DNA from: Gammaproteobacteria bacterium | Lineage (GTDB): Bacteria; Pseudomonadota; Gammaproteobacteria; Acidiferrobacterales; Sulfurifustaceae | Assembly (NCBI GenBank): GCA_016199745.1 | Contig: JACQFZ010000014.1 | Span: 1-64,000 of the forward strand | Reading direction: 5' to 3' | DNA length: 64,000 bases | In this document: positions 41,250-49,519 of the stretch, one piece after another | Layout: every line of letters begins with the position of its first letter | Position numbering within the stretch: the stretch's first letter is position 1 | Notes under the pieces: generated by a model | Told to the model about the DNA's origin: nothing | Databases searched by the model: none | Seen by the model: only the letters and a program-made list of their open reading frames with translations | Translations under genes and position numbers: made by a program

Positions 41250-42055
41250 TCGTCGTCGTCGACCACCGGCTTCGGCGACAACTCGCCCGGCGGTCGACCG
41301 AAATGTTCCTTGAACGCGGCAATGAACGCCGACGTCGAACTGTAGCCGACTTCCAACGCGACCACGGTGATACGGACCCCGCCGGCGATTCGTTCGAGCG
41401 CGCTGTGCAGGCGTAACCGCTGGCGCCACTCGCGAAAGCCCATTCCGGTTTCTTTGATGAACAGACGTGCGAGCGTGCGCGTCGATGCGCCGGCGGTGTC
41501 GGCCCACTCGTCGAGGCCACGCGGATCGGCCGGTTCGGCCAACAACACGTCGCAAATGTGCCGCAGTCTCGAATCGACTGGCATCGGTAAGTGCACATCG
41601 GTTTCAGTAAGCGCGGCGATCTCATCGAGCAACGTCGCGATCAGCCGCCCGTCACGCCCGCGCTCTTCATATTCCACCGGCAACAACGTCGCGGCGCTGA
41701 TCAGCTCGCGTACCAACGCCGTCACCTCGACCACACGACAGCGCGTGCCGGCGACGCCGGCCACGGTCGGATCGATATACAAACTGCGAAAACTCGCTTT
41801 ACCGAAGGTAGCGACATCGTGCGGCATCCCGGTCGGAATCCACACCGCGTACTTCGGCAACACCGCGAAACTGCCGGTCGGTAAGCGCACGCGTAACGTG
41901 CCCGAGCTGGCATATAAAAATTGCACCCAATCGTGCTGATGGGTGGTGAAGTGTGTGCCAGCCGCCAATGTTTGTGCGCGCACGTATACCGGACGCGGCA
42001 GGCGCTCCAGCATTGGCGGGTGCATCGGCACATAAGGTTGTCTGGTTGGCGACAT
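41246..42055 (-). CDS. AraC-family transcriptional regulator
   Basis: A 269-residue regulator if the ATG at 42055 is used; a GTG 13 codons upstream is possible. An N-terminal cupin-like sensing domain (HQHDWVQFLYASSGTLRV) is followed by two helix-turn-helix units (about 175-255). The second has VALEVGYSSTSAFIAAFKEHFGRPP, the AraC signature. It is divergent from the tautomerase gene, 80 bases apart, which may be a target. Confidence 0.88.
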   Translation of the reverse strand: MSPTRQPYVPMHPPMLERLPRPVYVRAQTLAAGTHFTTHQHDWVQFLYASSGTLRVRLPTGSFAVLPKYAVWIPTGMPHDVATFGKASFRSLYIDPTVAGVAGTRCRVVEVTALVRELISAATLLPVEYEERGRDGRLIATLLDEIAALTETDVHLPMPVDSRLRHICDVLLAEPADPRGLDEWADTAGASTRTLARLFIKETGMGFREWRQRLRLHSALERIAGGVRITVVALEVGYSSTSAFIAAFKEHFGRPPGELSPKPVVDDDD

Positions 42056-42135
42056 CGTCTGGCGAATCGGCGAAATTCGACGGTAGATTAGCACGGGTAT
42101 TCTTAGACTCTTCCTACACTATCCGGAGAACCCCC

Positions 42136-42519
42136 ATGCCATTGGTAACCATCACTGTCCGTAAACCGAAATCGGCCGACTTCAAAGCGGCGGTCTTCAG
42201 CGCCGTGCACAACGCGCTCGTGCTGTCCGGTGTACCGCAGCAGGACCAATTTCACCGCGTACTCGAGCTCGAGCCGGAGAATTTCCGCTTCGATCCGCGC
42301 TATCCGGATGCCACGGCCGACCGCACCGACGACTTCGTCCTGATCGAAATTCTTTTTTCCGTCGGCCGTAGCGTTAAGGTCAAAAAGAAAATTTTACAGG
42401 ACATTCTTTCCGGGCTCGCCCGTGCACCGGCACTAAACCCTGAAAACGTCATGATTTATTTCAGCGAAACAGCATGGGAAAACTGGTCATTTGCCGGCGG
42501 CCGACTGATGCACGTGTAA
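42136..42519 (+). CDS. tautomerase-family protein
   Basis: A 127-residue protein with GGAG eight bases before the ATG. The N-terminus MPLVTITVRKPK has the Pro1 after Met removal that acts as base in 4-oxalocrotonate tautomerase and MIF families. The length and NPENVMIYFSETAWENWSFAGG fit the tautomerase family that pairs with AraC regulators. The substrate is unknown. The AraC gene is divergent, which suggests control by it. Confidence 0.83.
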   Translation: MPLVTITVRKPKSADFKAAVFSAVHNALVLSGVPQQDQFHRVLELEPENFRFDPRYPDATADRTDDFVLIEILFSVGRSVKVKKKILQDILSGLARAPALNPENVMIYFSETAWENWSFAGGRLMHV

Positions 42520-42665
42520 GATCGCCGACAAGCACGACTATATTACTAACCGCGTATTCTCGATCGCGAATCTTTCGATCTCTTACCAAAATTTAAAGCG
42601 TCGGCGGACGTTGCCCGAAAAATGTGTTAAATGAACATAGCTAATCGCTACGAGGAGCTGTTCCT

Positions 42666-43235
42666 ATGTTTGCACGTCTCGCCGCCGTCACCACCATCGG
42701 TCTTATCGCCGGCACGGCGTTCGCCGCACCCGAAACTTACACGATCGATTCGCAACACACGTTTCCCAGTTTCGAAATCAACCATTTCGGCTTTTCCACG
42801 CAGCGCGGCCGTTTCAACAGCACCAGCGGCCGCCTTACGCTCGACCGCGAGGCGAAAAAAGCCGCGGCCGAAATCACCATCGATACCGCGTCGATCGACA
42901 CCGGCCTGGCTGATCTCGAAGCGCATTTGCGCAAACCGGATTTCTTCGATGTCGAAAAATACCCGACGATCACGTTCAAATCGACCGGTGCGCACTTCAA
43001 CGGCGATAGGTTGACCGGGCTCGATGGTCAATTGACAATGCACGGCCAGACCAAACCGGTAGCGCTTGCCATTAATAAGCTGCGCTGCGGTCCGCATCCG
43101 AAATCGAAAAAGACGGTATGCGGCGCCGAAGCATCGGCAACCTTGAAGCGTTCCGACTTCGGCATCTCCTACGGTGTGCCGATGGTGGGCGACAAGGTAA
43201 AGCTATTAATCCAAGTCGAAGCACAGAAGGATTGA
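42666..43235 (+). CDS. YceI-family periplasmic protein
   Basis: A 189-residue protein with a Sec signal peptide cleaved after about AGTAFA (residue 20). The mature part has the YceI lipocalin-like fold: YTIDSQHTFPSFEINHFGFS, then ATIDTGLADLEAHLRKPDFFDVEKYPTITFKS-type strands, and SDFGISYGVPMVGDKVKL near the end. Family members bind isoprenoid-like lipids. GAGGAG lies just upstream. The stop is six bases from the sulfurtransferase start, so they form an operon. Confidence 0.9.
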   Translation: MFARLAAVTTIGLIAGTAFAAPETYTIDSQHTFPSFEINHFGFSTQRGRFNSTSGRLTLDREAKKAAAEITIDTASIDTGLADLEAHLRKPDFFDVEKYPTITFKSTGAHFNGDRLTGLDGQLTMHGQTKPVALAINKLRCGPHPKSKKTVCGAEASATLKRSDFGISYGVPMVGDKVKLLIQVEAQKD

Positions 43236-43241
43236 GGCGCA

Positions 43242-44084
43242 ATGATCTTTCGCACGCTCGTCTCGGTAGGGGAATTGACGACTTATAGTAATGAGGGATC
43301 GTGGCGCATCTTCGATTGCCGCCACGATCTTGCGCAGCCCGACGCCGGCGAGCAGCTTTATCGCGCCGCGCATATCGCCAATGCCCAGTTCCTGCATTTG
43401 GACCGTGACCTCTCCGGGCCGAAGACTGGCGACAACGGTCGCCATCCCCTGCCCGATCCAGCCGTATTAGCGACAACCTTAGGCCGCTGCGGCGTAACGA
43501 ACGATACTCAAGTCGTCGCTTACGACAATCATGGCAGTATGTTCGCGGCGCGGCTTTGGTGGTTGTTACGTTGGTTAGGACACAGCAAGGTTGCCGTGCT
43601 CGACGGCGGCTTGTCGGCCTGGCAACACGCCGGTCATGCCGTCACGCAAGCGATACCCTCGGTGCAACCGACGGTCTTCACTTGGAAACTGAGCGAGCCG
43701 ACGGTCGACGCGGAATATGTGCGGGCACATCTGCAACAACCCGACATGCTACTACTCGACGCACGCGCCCCCGATCGCTTCCGCGGCGAGAACGAAACCC
43801 TCGATCCGGTCGGCGGCCATATTCCCGGCGCCGGCAATCGTTTTTTCAAAAACAACTTAACCACGGAGGGTCACTTCAAACCGGCCGCGCAACTGCGCCA
43901 AGAATTCGATGCGCTGTTGGGTGATCACCCTGCTCACACCCTCGTCAATCAATGCGGTTCGGGCGTCACCGCTTGTCATAACTTATTGGCCTTGGAAATC
44001 GCCGGGCTACAGGGAGCACGGCTTTATCCCGGCTCATGGAGTGAATGGTGCAGCGATCCACGGCGACCGATAGCGACACGATAA
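43242..44084 (+). CDS. sseA: 3-mercaptopyruvate/thiosulfate sulfurtransferase
   Basis: A 280-residue protein with two rhodanese domains (about 1-140 and 150-280). The first is inactive, with HLDRDLSGPKTGDNGRHPLP. The second has the active-site loop CGSGVTACHN, with the catalytic Cys in a CGSG motif typical of mercaptopyruvate sulfurtransferases (SseA). It transfers sulfane sulfur to thiols or cyanide in the cytoplasm. It lies after yceI in the same operon. Thiosulfate as the preferred substrate cannot be excluded. Confidence 0.88.
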   Translation: MIFRTLVSVGELTTYSNEGSWRIFDCRHDLAQPDAGEQLYRAAHIANAQFLHLDRDLSGPKTGDNGRHPLPDPAVLATTLGRCGVTNDTQVVAYDNHGSMFAARLWWLLRWLGHSKVAVLDGGLSAWQHAGHAVTQAIPSVQPTVFTWKLSEPTVDAEYVRAHLQQPDMLLLDARAPDRFRGENETLDPVGGHIPGAGNRFFKNNLTTEGHFKPAAQLRQEFDALLGDHPAHTLVNQCGSGVTACHNLLALEIAGLQGARLYPGSWSEWCSDPRRPIATR

Positions 44085-44502
44085 CAATTGACACATCGTC
44101 AATCCGCTCTATTCCAAATCAGTTCTATCACCATAATAAAAATTGATTTCGTCGGCGCTCAAATCTTTGTCATAGTTCGCCGATACAGTTGCAGTCGGTT
44201 TCACATGTGCGAAAGAAATCCGCAATAAATCTGCAAAGTGCAGACCGTATCTTGCGCGAACCTGAGCAATGGATTGACCCAGCGTTTGGCGCGGTACTGC
44301 AAACGCACCAGCGCTTGAAGTAAAGACAAGATCGACGGACCGGGAATTGTCCGTCGGTTTTATATTGGCCACCGATATTGACGGGCCTGTGTTGTTTTTT
44401 ATCGACCGGAGCGCGTTTTTCGCCAAGGAGGAAATTCGACATGGAGGTCGCGGCTGCCAACCGAAGAAATTCTGATTAATCACTTTTACTAAGGAGAAGT
44501 TC
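44085..44502. other. intergenic region before the porin gene
   Basis: A minus-strand ORF (44109-44537, 142 residues) runs across this stretch and overlaps the porin start. Its C-terminal half looks somewhat protein-like, but I cannot assign it or find a ribosome-binding site. Signals on the plus strand are TTGACA at 44088-44093, a hairpin GACGGAC/GTCCGTC at 44334-44355 followed by GGTTTTAT (possible terminator), and an AAGGAG site before the porin ATG. Confidence 0.4.
44334..44362 (+). terminator. possible terminator hairpin
   Basis: A seven-base stem GACGGAC/GTCCGTC with an eight-base loop, followed by GGTTTTAT. It may end the yceI-sseA transcript before the porin gene. The T-run is short. 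Confidence 0.4.
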
Positions 44503-45594
44503 ATGAACAAGAAGTTATTGACTGTAGCGATCGGCACCGCACTCTATGCTGCCGGTTCTTCTGCCTATGCACTCGAGGCGAAGTTATCGGGACAGGTTAA
44601 CCGGGCGTTGATGTGGGCCGATGACAGCGCCACCACCGAACTGCACAACGTCGACAACGCCATCAGCAGCACCCGTTTCCGTTTCACCGGCAGCGACGAC
44701 ATCACTCCGAGCCTAAAGGCCGGCGTTAATTTGGAATGGGAATATCTTTCCAATTCGTCCAAATCAGTCACGCAAGCCAACAAGTACGCCGACTCGACGT
44801 TGAAAGAGCGCATTATCGAAGCGTACTTCAGCAACGACGACCTCGGCCGCCTTAGTATCGGCCAGGGCTCGGGCGCGGCCGACGGCGGTACGGAAGTCGA
44901 TCTTTCCGGTACTAACGTCGTGCAATGGGCCGGCGTCGCCGATCTCGGCGGTTCATTAGTTTTCTATACCACTGCCGGCGTTGCCACCACCATCAAGATC
45001 AACGACACCATTAACCAGCAGGACTTCAAAAGCCGTTACGACCGCCTGCGCTATGACTCACCGGCGTTCGGTCCGATCAAATTCGCGATCAGTACCGGTG
45101 ACGCCAACAACACCGCCACTGGCGCAACCAGCGACACGATCAACGAAGCCGCGGTGAGCTTGAACACGGATTTAGGCGCCGGCGGTATGCTCGCCAGCAC
45201 CATCGGTTACGCCAAAGAGGATACCAACTCGGCCCGCGGACAGGAAAAAACCGTCGGCGGCTCGATCTCTTGGTTGGCACCGTTCGGTCTGAATCTCACC
45301 TACTCCCACTCGAACGTGCAAGACGAAGCGACACCGACAAAGAAGGACTCCACCTTCAATTACGTCAAGGTCGGCTATAAGTTCGGCGATCATGCGATTG
45401 CTGTCGACTACGGCAAGGGCGAGGATTTCTTGCTCGCCGAAGACGAGTCGACGGTGTATGGCCTCGGTTACGTCTACAACGCCACCAAGTGGGCGGAGCT
45501 GTATGCCGGCGCCAAGATCCACAGCTTCGATCGGCCGGACACCGAATATGAAGACATCAAGATCGTTACCGTCGGTACCCGCCTGAAGTTCTAG
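44503..45594 (+). CDS. outer-membrane porin
   Basis: A 363-residue porin of the general Gram-negative (16-stranded, trimeric) type. A signal peptide ends near SSAYA (residue 23). The mature start LEAKLSGQVNRALMWADDS matches neisserial and OmpC-like porins. Alternating amphipathic strands run throughout, with the constriction-loop-like LSIGQGSGAADGG. The C-terminus ends in the aromatic BAM signal (TVGTRLKF). A strong AAGGAG site precedes it. Solute selectivity is not readable. Confidence 0.88.
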   Translation: MNKKLLTVAIGTALYAAGSSAYALEAKLSGQVNRALMWADDSATTELHNVDNAISSTRFRFTGSDDITPSLKAGVNLEWEYLSNSSKSVTQANKYADSTLKERIIEAYFSNDDLGRLSIGQGSGAADGGTEVDLSGTNVVQWAGVADLGGSLVFYTTAGVATTIKINDTINQQDFKSRYDRLRYDSPAFGPIKFAISTGDANNTATGATSDTINEAAVSLNTDLGAGGMLASTIGYAKEDTNSARGQEKTVGGSISWLAPFGLNLTYSHSNVQDEATPTKKDSTFNYVKVGYKFGDHAIAVDYGKGEDFLLAEDESTVYGLGYVYNATKWAELYAGAKIHSFDRPDTEYEDIKIVTVGTRLKF

Positions 45595-45603
45595 TTGTCC
45601 TGA

Positions 45604-45656
45604 CACCATCGGCAGCGATATTCAACGCGTTGCCGACGGTGCATACTTCTTTTTCT
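45604..45656 (+). terminator. Rho-independent terminator after the porin gene
   Basis: CACCATCGGCA and TGCCGACGGTG pair with one mismatch, followed by CATACTTCTTTTTCTT. It lies ten bases after the porin stop. Confidence 0.65.
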
Positions 45657-45678
45657 TGTTAATTCTTAGGCTCAATCA

Positions 45679-46023
45679 ATGATCGCTCGTAACGCGTTGC
45701 TGATATCACTACTCACCGTCTTCTTAGTCGGCTGCGGCGGCACTCCCTTCACCTATCAAAGTCGCAACGAGATTCCGGAAGGACCCGGCATATTTTCCGG
45801 CGAGACCGGCGAGTTCACGGTCTATTCCGATAAGAAGGCGAAGGTTAATACACCGGCGACCGCTAAAGTCGCTGACGCGTCGACGCCGGAAGCTTACGGC
45901 GAGTTCCAAGAATTTCAGGAATTCCAACGCTGGAAGGAAGCCAACAAAGACACGCCGGAATATAAAGAATTCCAAGATTGGCGCGAGTGGAAAGCGTATC
46001 GCGCCTGGAAGGCAACGCACTAG
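45679..46023 (+). CDS. small lipoprotein with acidic/aromatic repeats
   Basis: A 114-residue lipoprotein. The lipobox is LVGC, with the Cys near residue 19. A Gly/Glu-rich segment and a Thr/Ala/Lys linker follow. The C-terminal 40 residues are repeated FQ/W-K/E units (EFQEFQEFQRWKE, then EFQDWREWKAYRAWK), expected to form an amphipathic helix with aromatic residues on one face. It is downstream of the porin terminator. It might attach to peptidoglycan or other proteins; no family is recognised. Confidence 0.7.
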   Translation: MIARNALLISLLTVFLVGCGGTPFTYQSRNEIPEGPGIFSGETGEFTVYSDKKAKVNTPATAKVADASTPEAYGEFQEFQEFQRWKEANKDTPEYKEFQDWREWKAYRAWKATH

Positions 46024-46033
46024 CGAATGGGGG

Positions 46034-46642
46034 CTAGTCGCAGCGAATGGATTTGGTGCTGATGCGACCGATCATCGATAGCTGCACCACACGTCCAGCA
46101 TGGCCGGCACAGATCTGAAACGTACCGCGGGTGTCGGCGACGATTTCTTTCGTGAGGGTGGGCGGAACATCGTCATCGGCATATGCTGCCGCCACTGGCG
46201 AAAGCTTGGCCAACCATGGGCTCGTATCCACAGCATGCTCGTCGAGCGACGCTTGGATGGCTAAATTTCCGGCAGGGGCAAACCGGATATAGCGGTGACC
46301 AGTCAATGTGACTCGTATCGCCGAATTCTCCGGCTCGTAACGTTTCAGTACTTGCGGTTCGCCGGCATCGTCGACGAACACGATATAACCGTGCTCCCAT
46401 GGCGTATCGGTGCAGTGATGGCCGTCATCGCTGCTGCAGATGCTGACCGCTAGACCGCGCTCGACCGCCTGTCCGCGCGCATAACCCAGCACCCCGACCA
46501 AACTATTCGTAAAATTGGTCGCTTTCAGTTCGTCGACAAATTTGTAATACACCGGTGCTGTCAGCAACGCGCAAACTGCCAGCAATGTCAGCGTTACCAC
46601 GAATTCAGCTAGTGAGACTCCCCGCTCGGTACGATACAGCAT
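46034..46642 (-). CDS. type IV pilus pseudopilin (GspH/FimT-like)
   Basis: A 202-residue prepilin. The type III signal is RGVSLAEFVVTLTLLAVCALL, with cleavage after Gly and the conserved Glu at position 5. The GspH/FimT pattern continues with NSLVGVLGYARGQAVERGLAVSIC and HGYIVFVDDAGE, and a C-terminal Cys pair (FQICAGHAG...IRC) as in FimT. FimT-like minor pilins help pilus priming or DNA uptake. It stands alone, convergent with the lipoprotein gene, with no other pil genes nearby. Confidence 0.85.
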   Translation of the reverse strand: MLYRTERGVSLAEFVVTLTLLAVCALLTAPVYYKFVDELKATNFTNSLVGVLGYARGQAVERGLAVSICSSDDGHHCTDTPWEHGYIVFVDDAGEPQVLKRYEPENSAIRVTLTGHRYIRFAPAGNLAIQASLDEHAVDTSPWLAKLSPVAAAYADDDVPPTLTKEIVADTRGTFQICAGHAGRVVQLSMIGRISTKSIRCD

Positions 46643-46775
46643 GGTGCGCCCCGTTCATTGTTATCTACTTCTATAGGAGCAACGCTTATGCCACGCGGGG
46701 GACAACGTCGACTTTACGTCAGGCGGGTTTTCCCCGGAATTTACCCATGCCGGATCGACATGGGGCGGAAATGAC

Positions 46776-47333
46776 TCAACGCGCCGCCATTTCCGGGGCA
46801 AATAAGACGAGCGGCTCGATCGATACCGCCTCTGCCCCGTCCGTTACCCACGCTTGACCGTCTTGAATGGTGAATTGCAACTGCATAGTTCGCTTGGCCA
46901 GCCGCGCTAGCGCTTGCGTCGCAATCGTCGGCACGTTCAGCACGGTGAGATTGCGCAAACGTTCGAGTTGCGGCCGAATTTGAGTCCACCAAAAATCGAC
47001 GCCGCGGCCACCGTAACAAAATAGCGTCACTTGCTTGGCGCGGCCGCAAGCGCGGCGAATGTCGCGTTCTTCCGGTTGACCAACGTCGATCCAATGCTCG
47101 ACCGCGCCGGTCAAATCCTTCCGCCAAAGATCCGGCTCATCCTCGGTCGACAGGCCGCGACCGAAAGCCAACGCGGCATCGGCGCACCACGCGAACGCCA
47201 GCACGCGCAACATCATGCGCTCCTCGGTCTCGGACGGATGTTGCGCGACCGTGAGCGCATGGTTCTGGTAGTAATTGCGATCCATGTCAGCAATTTGCAG
47301 ATCGACTTTATAAATGGTTGCGCGTGACGCCAT
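46776..47333 (-). CDS. yaeQ: YaeQ-family protein
   Basis: A 185-residue YaeQ protein. Motifs: MASRATIYKVDLQIADMDRNYY, then HPSETEERMMLRVLAFA, then DEPDLWRKDLTG, then HWIDVGQPEERDIRRACGRA. The family has a PD-(D/E)XK-like fold; the conserved acidic and Lys residues are present. Its role in the cell is unclear. It follows the DUF6496 gene after eight bases on the same strand. Confidence 0.92.
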   Translation of the reverse strand: MASRATIYKVDLQIADMDRNYYQNHALTVAQHPSETEERMMLRVLAFAWCADAALAFGRGLSTEDEPDLWRKDLTGAVEHWIDVGQPEERDIRRACGRAKQVTLFCYGGRGVDFWWTQIRPQLERLRNLTVLNVPTIATQALARLAKRTMQLQFTIQDGQAWVTDGAEAVSIEPLVLFAPEMAAR

Positions 47334-47341
47334 ACGATGAA

Positions 47342-47551
47342 TTATATCTTCCGACGGGCGGACTTCTTTTTGGTTTTCTTCTTACGCGGCACCTTCGCTC
47401 CTTCCTTGCGCGCTTGCGACAAACCGATAGTGATCGCTTGTTGGCGGCTCTTTACCTTTTTGCCGGAACGACCGCTCTTCAATTTGCCGCGCTTACGTTC
47501 GTGCATGGCTTTGGCCACTTTCGTCGATGCCTTCTTACTATATTTCGCCAT
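47342..47551 (-). CDS. small basic protein (DUF6496-like)
   Basis: A 69-residue, Lys/Arg-rich protein. MAKYSKKASTKVAKAMHERK, then LKSGRSGKKVKSRQQAIT-type text and a KKKTKKKSARRK tail. It resembles DUF6496 proteins, which are probably nucleic-acid-associated. It has a GGAGG site and is the first gene of a pair with yaeQ. Confidence 0.78.
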   Translation of the reverse strand: MAKYSKKASTKVAKAMHERKRGKLKSGRSGKKVKSRQQAITIGLSQARKEGAKVPRKKKTKKKSARRKI

Positions 47552-47620
47552 TTTTATTCCTCCTTGATGGGCGGGTTTTCACAACGACGGCACAGTCGCC
47601 AATTGCAAGCGCGGTCCGCA

Positions 47621-48070
47621 CTACTCATCCGCCGGCGACAGCGGGAACGCATCGTCCGCGGACAACACCCAGGCACTATCGTGCCTGCTGAAACCGATCT
47701 TGGGGTAGTAATCTACCGCCTTCGGCGCAGCGAGCAACACCAGCTTCGATCTCGGTCCCATTTTGGCACGGGTCTGCTCGATCAACATCGTTCCTATGCC
47801 CCGATGCTGATGCGACTTTCGCACCGCTAAATCGGCGAGATAACCGGTGTAGGAAAAATCGGTGAGCGTGCGTGAGATTCCAACCAGCAGCGATCCATCC
47901 CAGGCGGTCACCACCAAATTAGCATGGCGGATCATGTCGAGCAGGATTTGCCGATCGTCAATCGGTCGCCGTTCGCCGAGCGTGGACGCCTGGTAGAGAT
48001 CGTAAACTTCATCGAGGGAGAGATCGTTTCCGTAGCGATAATCAATGCGGTGTGTGTCGGTGGCGGTCAT
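47621..48070 (-). CDS. GNAT-family N-acetyltransferase
   Basis: A 149-residue acetyltransferase. The fold's motif A reads LADLAVRKSHQHRGIGTMLI, in which the QHRGIG loop binds the acetyl-CoA pyrophosphate, and it ends in AVDYYPKIGF, the usual motif B. Substrate unknown. It is a single gene, about 70 bases upstream of the DUF6496 gene on the same strand. Confidence 0.88.
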   Translation of the reverse strand: MTATDTHRIDYRYGNDLSLDEVYDLYQASTLGERRPIDDRQILLDMIRHANLVVTAWDGSLLVGISRTLTDFSYTGYLADLAVRKSHQHRGIGTMLIEQTRAKMGPRSKLVLLAAPKAVDYYPKIGFSRHDSAWVLSADDAFPLSPADE

Positions 48071-48221
48071 TGCTGCATATCTATATATATAAACGCAGCG
48101 ACGGTACTCCCGCTAATGACCTAAATCAATCTTAGCCAGCAGGACGATGACGATCCCCTACCACGGCGCCGTCAATGCTGCCGGCGCCGTCGTTTACCGT
48201 GCCGTTGTTATTTTTAATTAG

Positions 48222-48461
48222 TTAACGAACATGCCCTCTTTCGGAAAGTCCAGCCATTTGTCCACGCCAACGAAATGCATCGATCGCGACAAAAACCGCG
48301 GCGATGCCGACCAGTACATAGATAATGCGTGCCAACACTGACATGTCGCCAACGATCGCCGCTACCAGGTTAAAACCGAACAAACCAACGAGCCCCCAGT
48401 TCAGCCCGCCAATGATCAGCAATATCAGCGCAACCCAATCGAACGCATTAAACCGTGTCAT
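48222..48461 (-). CDS. DUF378 small membrane protein
   Basis: A 79-residue protein, started at the ATG at 48461, which has GGAGG six bases upstream. Two transmembrane helices contain the DUF378 signature FDWVALILLIIGGLNWGLVGLFGFN, followed by a second helix LARIIYVLVGIAAVFVAI. Function unknown; the family is often induced under stress. It ends in a charged tail. Confidence 0.88.
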   Translation of the reverse strand: MTRFNAFDWVALILLIIGGLNWGLVGLFGFNLVAAIVGDMSVLARIIYVLVGIAAVFVAIDAFRWRGQMAGLSERGHVR

Positions 48462-48561
48462 ACCGCTCCTCCGTCCGAGATTCATTGCGGTCGCCAGAGT
48501 GCGCGTCTAAGCGACGGCGTACTAGAGGGGAAAGTCAGGTAGCACGATGGGGACATGACCT

Positions 48562-48587
48562 GGGCGCTACGCTGACGCGTAGCGCCC
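48562..48587. terminator. perfect 11-base hairpin, possible terminator
   Basis: GGGCGCTACGC-TGAC-GCGTAGCGCCC, fully paired. It lies about 50 bases after the small lipoprotein gene's stop (minus strand). No T-run follows on either side, so Rho-independent termination is uncertain. Confidence 0.45.
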
Positions 48588-48635
48588 ATAGTCTCGGTTA
48601 CGCATTTCGCTGCCACACATATGTTTGATTGGCGA

Positions 48636-48800
48636 TTATCTCCGGTAGTCTTCGCTATCTGGATACCCATGGTCATATTGCTGCGCTGCACTATCGCCGG
48701 CACTCGTACCCGACCCATCATGCATCGAGCTACAAGCGCTCAAGGTTGAACCTGCCAGCAACACCAGTAACAAAACTACCCATCTTAAGATTCCTTTCAT
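48636..48800 (-). CDS. short lipoprotein (54 aa)
   Basis: A 54-residue ORF. The signal peptide MKGILRWVVLLLVLLAGSTL ends at lipobox LSAC, with Cys at residue 23. The mature part is short, Ser/Gly/Asp-rich (SSMHDGSGTSAGDSAAQQYD) and unstructured-looking. An AGGAG site lies eight bases before the ATG. It resembles entericidin-like or other small lipoproteins only in general form. It is divergent from the VOC gene. Confidence 0.7.
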   Translation of the reverse strand: MKGILRWVVLLLVLLAGSTLSACSSMHDGSGTSAGDSAAQQYDHGYPDSEDYRR

Positions 48801-48971
48801 GAGTAAGACTCCTATCCCTAAGCAAGATTGCTTAGTCGATTTGACATGGAGCTTTGATCAGAGTTTTTCCCCAAGAGATTTCACCCGGATCATTAGCGCA
48901 GCCACTGACGATGGCACCTTAACCGCCAGCGCCGGTCAAACTAGCTTCGTAGAAACCGACAAGGACGAACT

Positions 48972-49469
48972 ATGGCACATACTGTTAAACCGATTCCCGA
49001 GGGTTACCATTCAGCAACCCCGTATCTCATCGTCAAAGACGCCGCCAGCGCAATCGATTTCTATCAACGCGCTTTCGGCGCCAAAGAGACGATGCGCTTC
49101 GATCACCTAGGCAAGGTTGGTCATGCCGAAATCCGAATCGGCGACTCGGCCATCATGCTCGCCGACGAGTTCCCGGAGATGGGCGCACAAAGTCCGCAAT
49201 CGCTCGGCGGCACGCCGGTCAGCATCATGCTCTATGTCGAAGACGTCGACACGCTATTCCGGCAAGCGCTCGCCGCCGGCGCCAAGGAAGCGCAACCCGT
49301 GCAGGATAAATTTTACGGCGATCGTACCGGCAGCCTGATCGATCCTTATGGCCACAGCTGGCATATCGCGACCCACAAAGAAGATATAACGCTCGAGGAA
49401 ATGCAAAAGCGGGCAGCGGCGATGTCTGCCGCTAGTAATCAAGCGACAGCACAACAACAAAAGCATTAG
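48972..49469 (+). CDS. VOC-family (glyoxalase/PhnB-like) protein
   Basis: A 165-residue protein with the PhnB-type VOC fold. It starts VKPIPEGYHSATPYLIVKDA, followed by AIDFYQRAFGAKETMR, then GHAEIRIGDSAIMLADEFPE, and DRTGSLIDPYGHSWHIATH. The C-terminal tail is Ala/Gln-rich. The metal- and substrate-binding residues of a true glyoxalase I are not clear, so the ligand is unknown. It could be a resistance-type or bleomycin-binding-like protein. Confidence 0.86.
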   Translation: MAHTVKPIPEGYHSATPYLIVKDAASAIDFYQRAFGAKETMRFDHLGKVGHAEIRIGDSAIMLADEFPEMGAQSPQSLGGTPVSIMLYVEDVDTLFRQALAAGAKEAQPVQDKFYGDRTGSLIDPYGHSWHIATHKEDITLEEMQKRAAAMSAASNQATAQQQKH

Positions 49470-49519
49470 CCCGGTTCGGCGCGCCCCGCTCCCGCCTAAG
49501 AGGGAGCGAGCAAGGATGA

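Noticed and set aside
44109-44537. 142-residue minus-strand ORF before the porin gene
   Set aside because: The C-terminal half looks slightly protein-like, but the ORF overlaps the porin start and ribosome-binding site, has no start signal, and includes a hairpin; kept only as a note in the intergenic entry.
48799-49110. 103-residue plus ORF starting MSKTPIPKQD
   Set aside because: Shares its ATG region with the divergent small lipoprotein, overlaps the VOC gene in another frame and lacks a ribosome-binding site.
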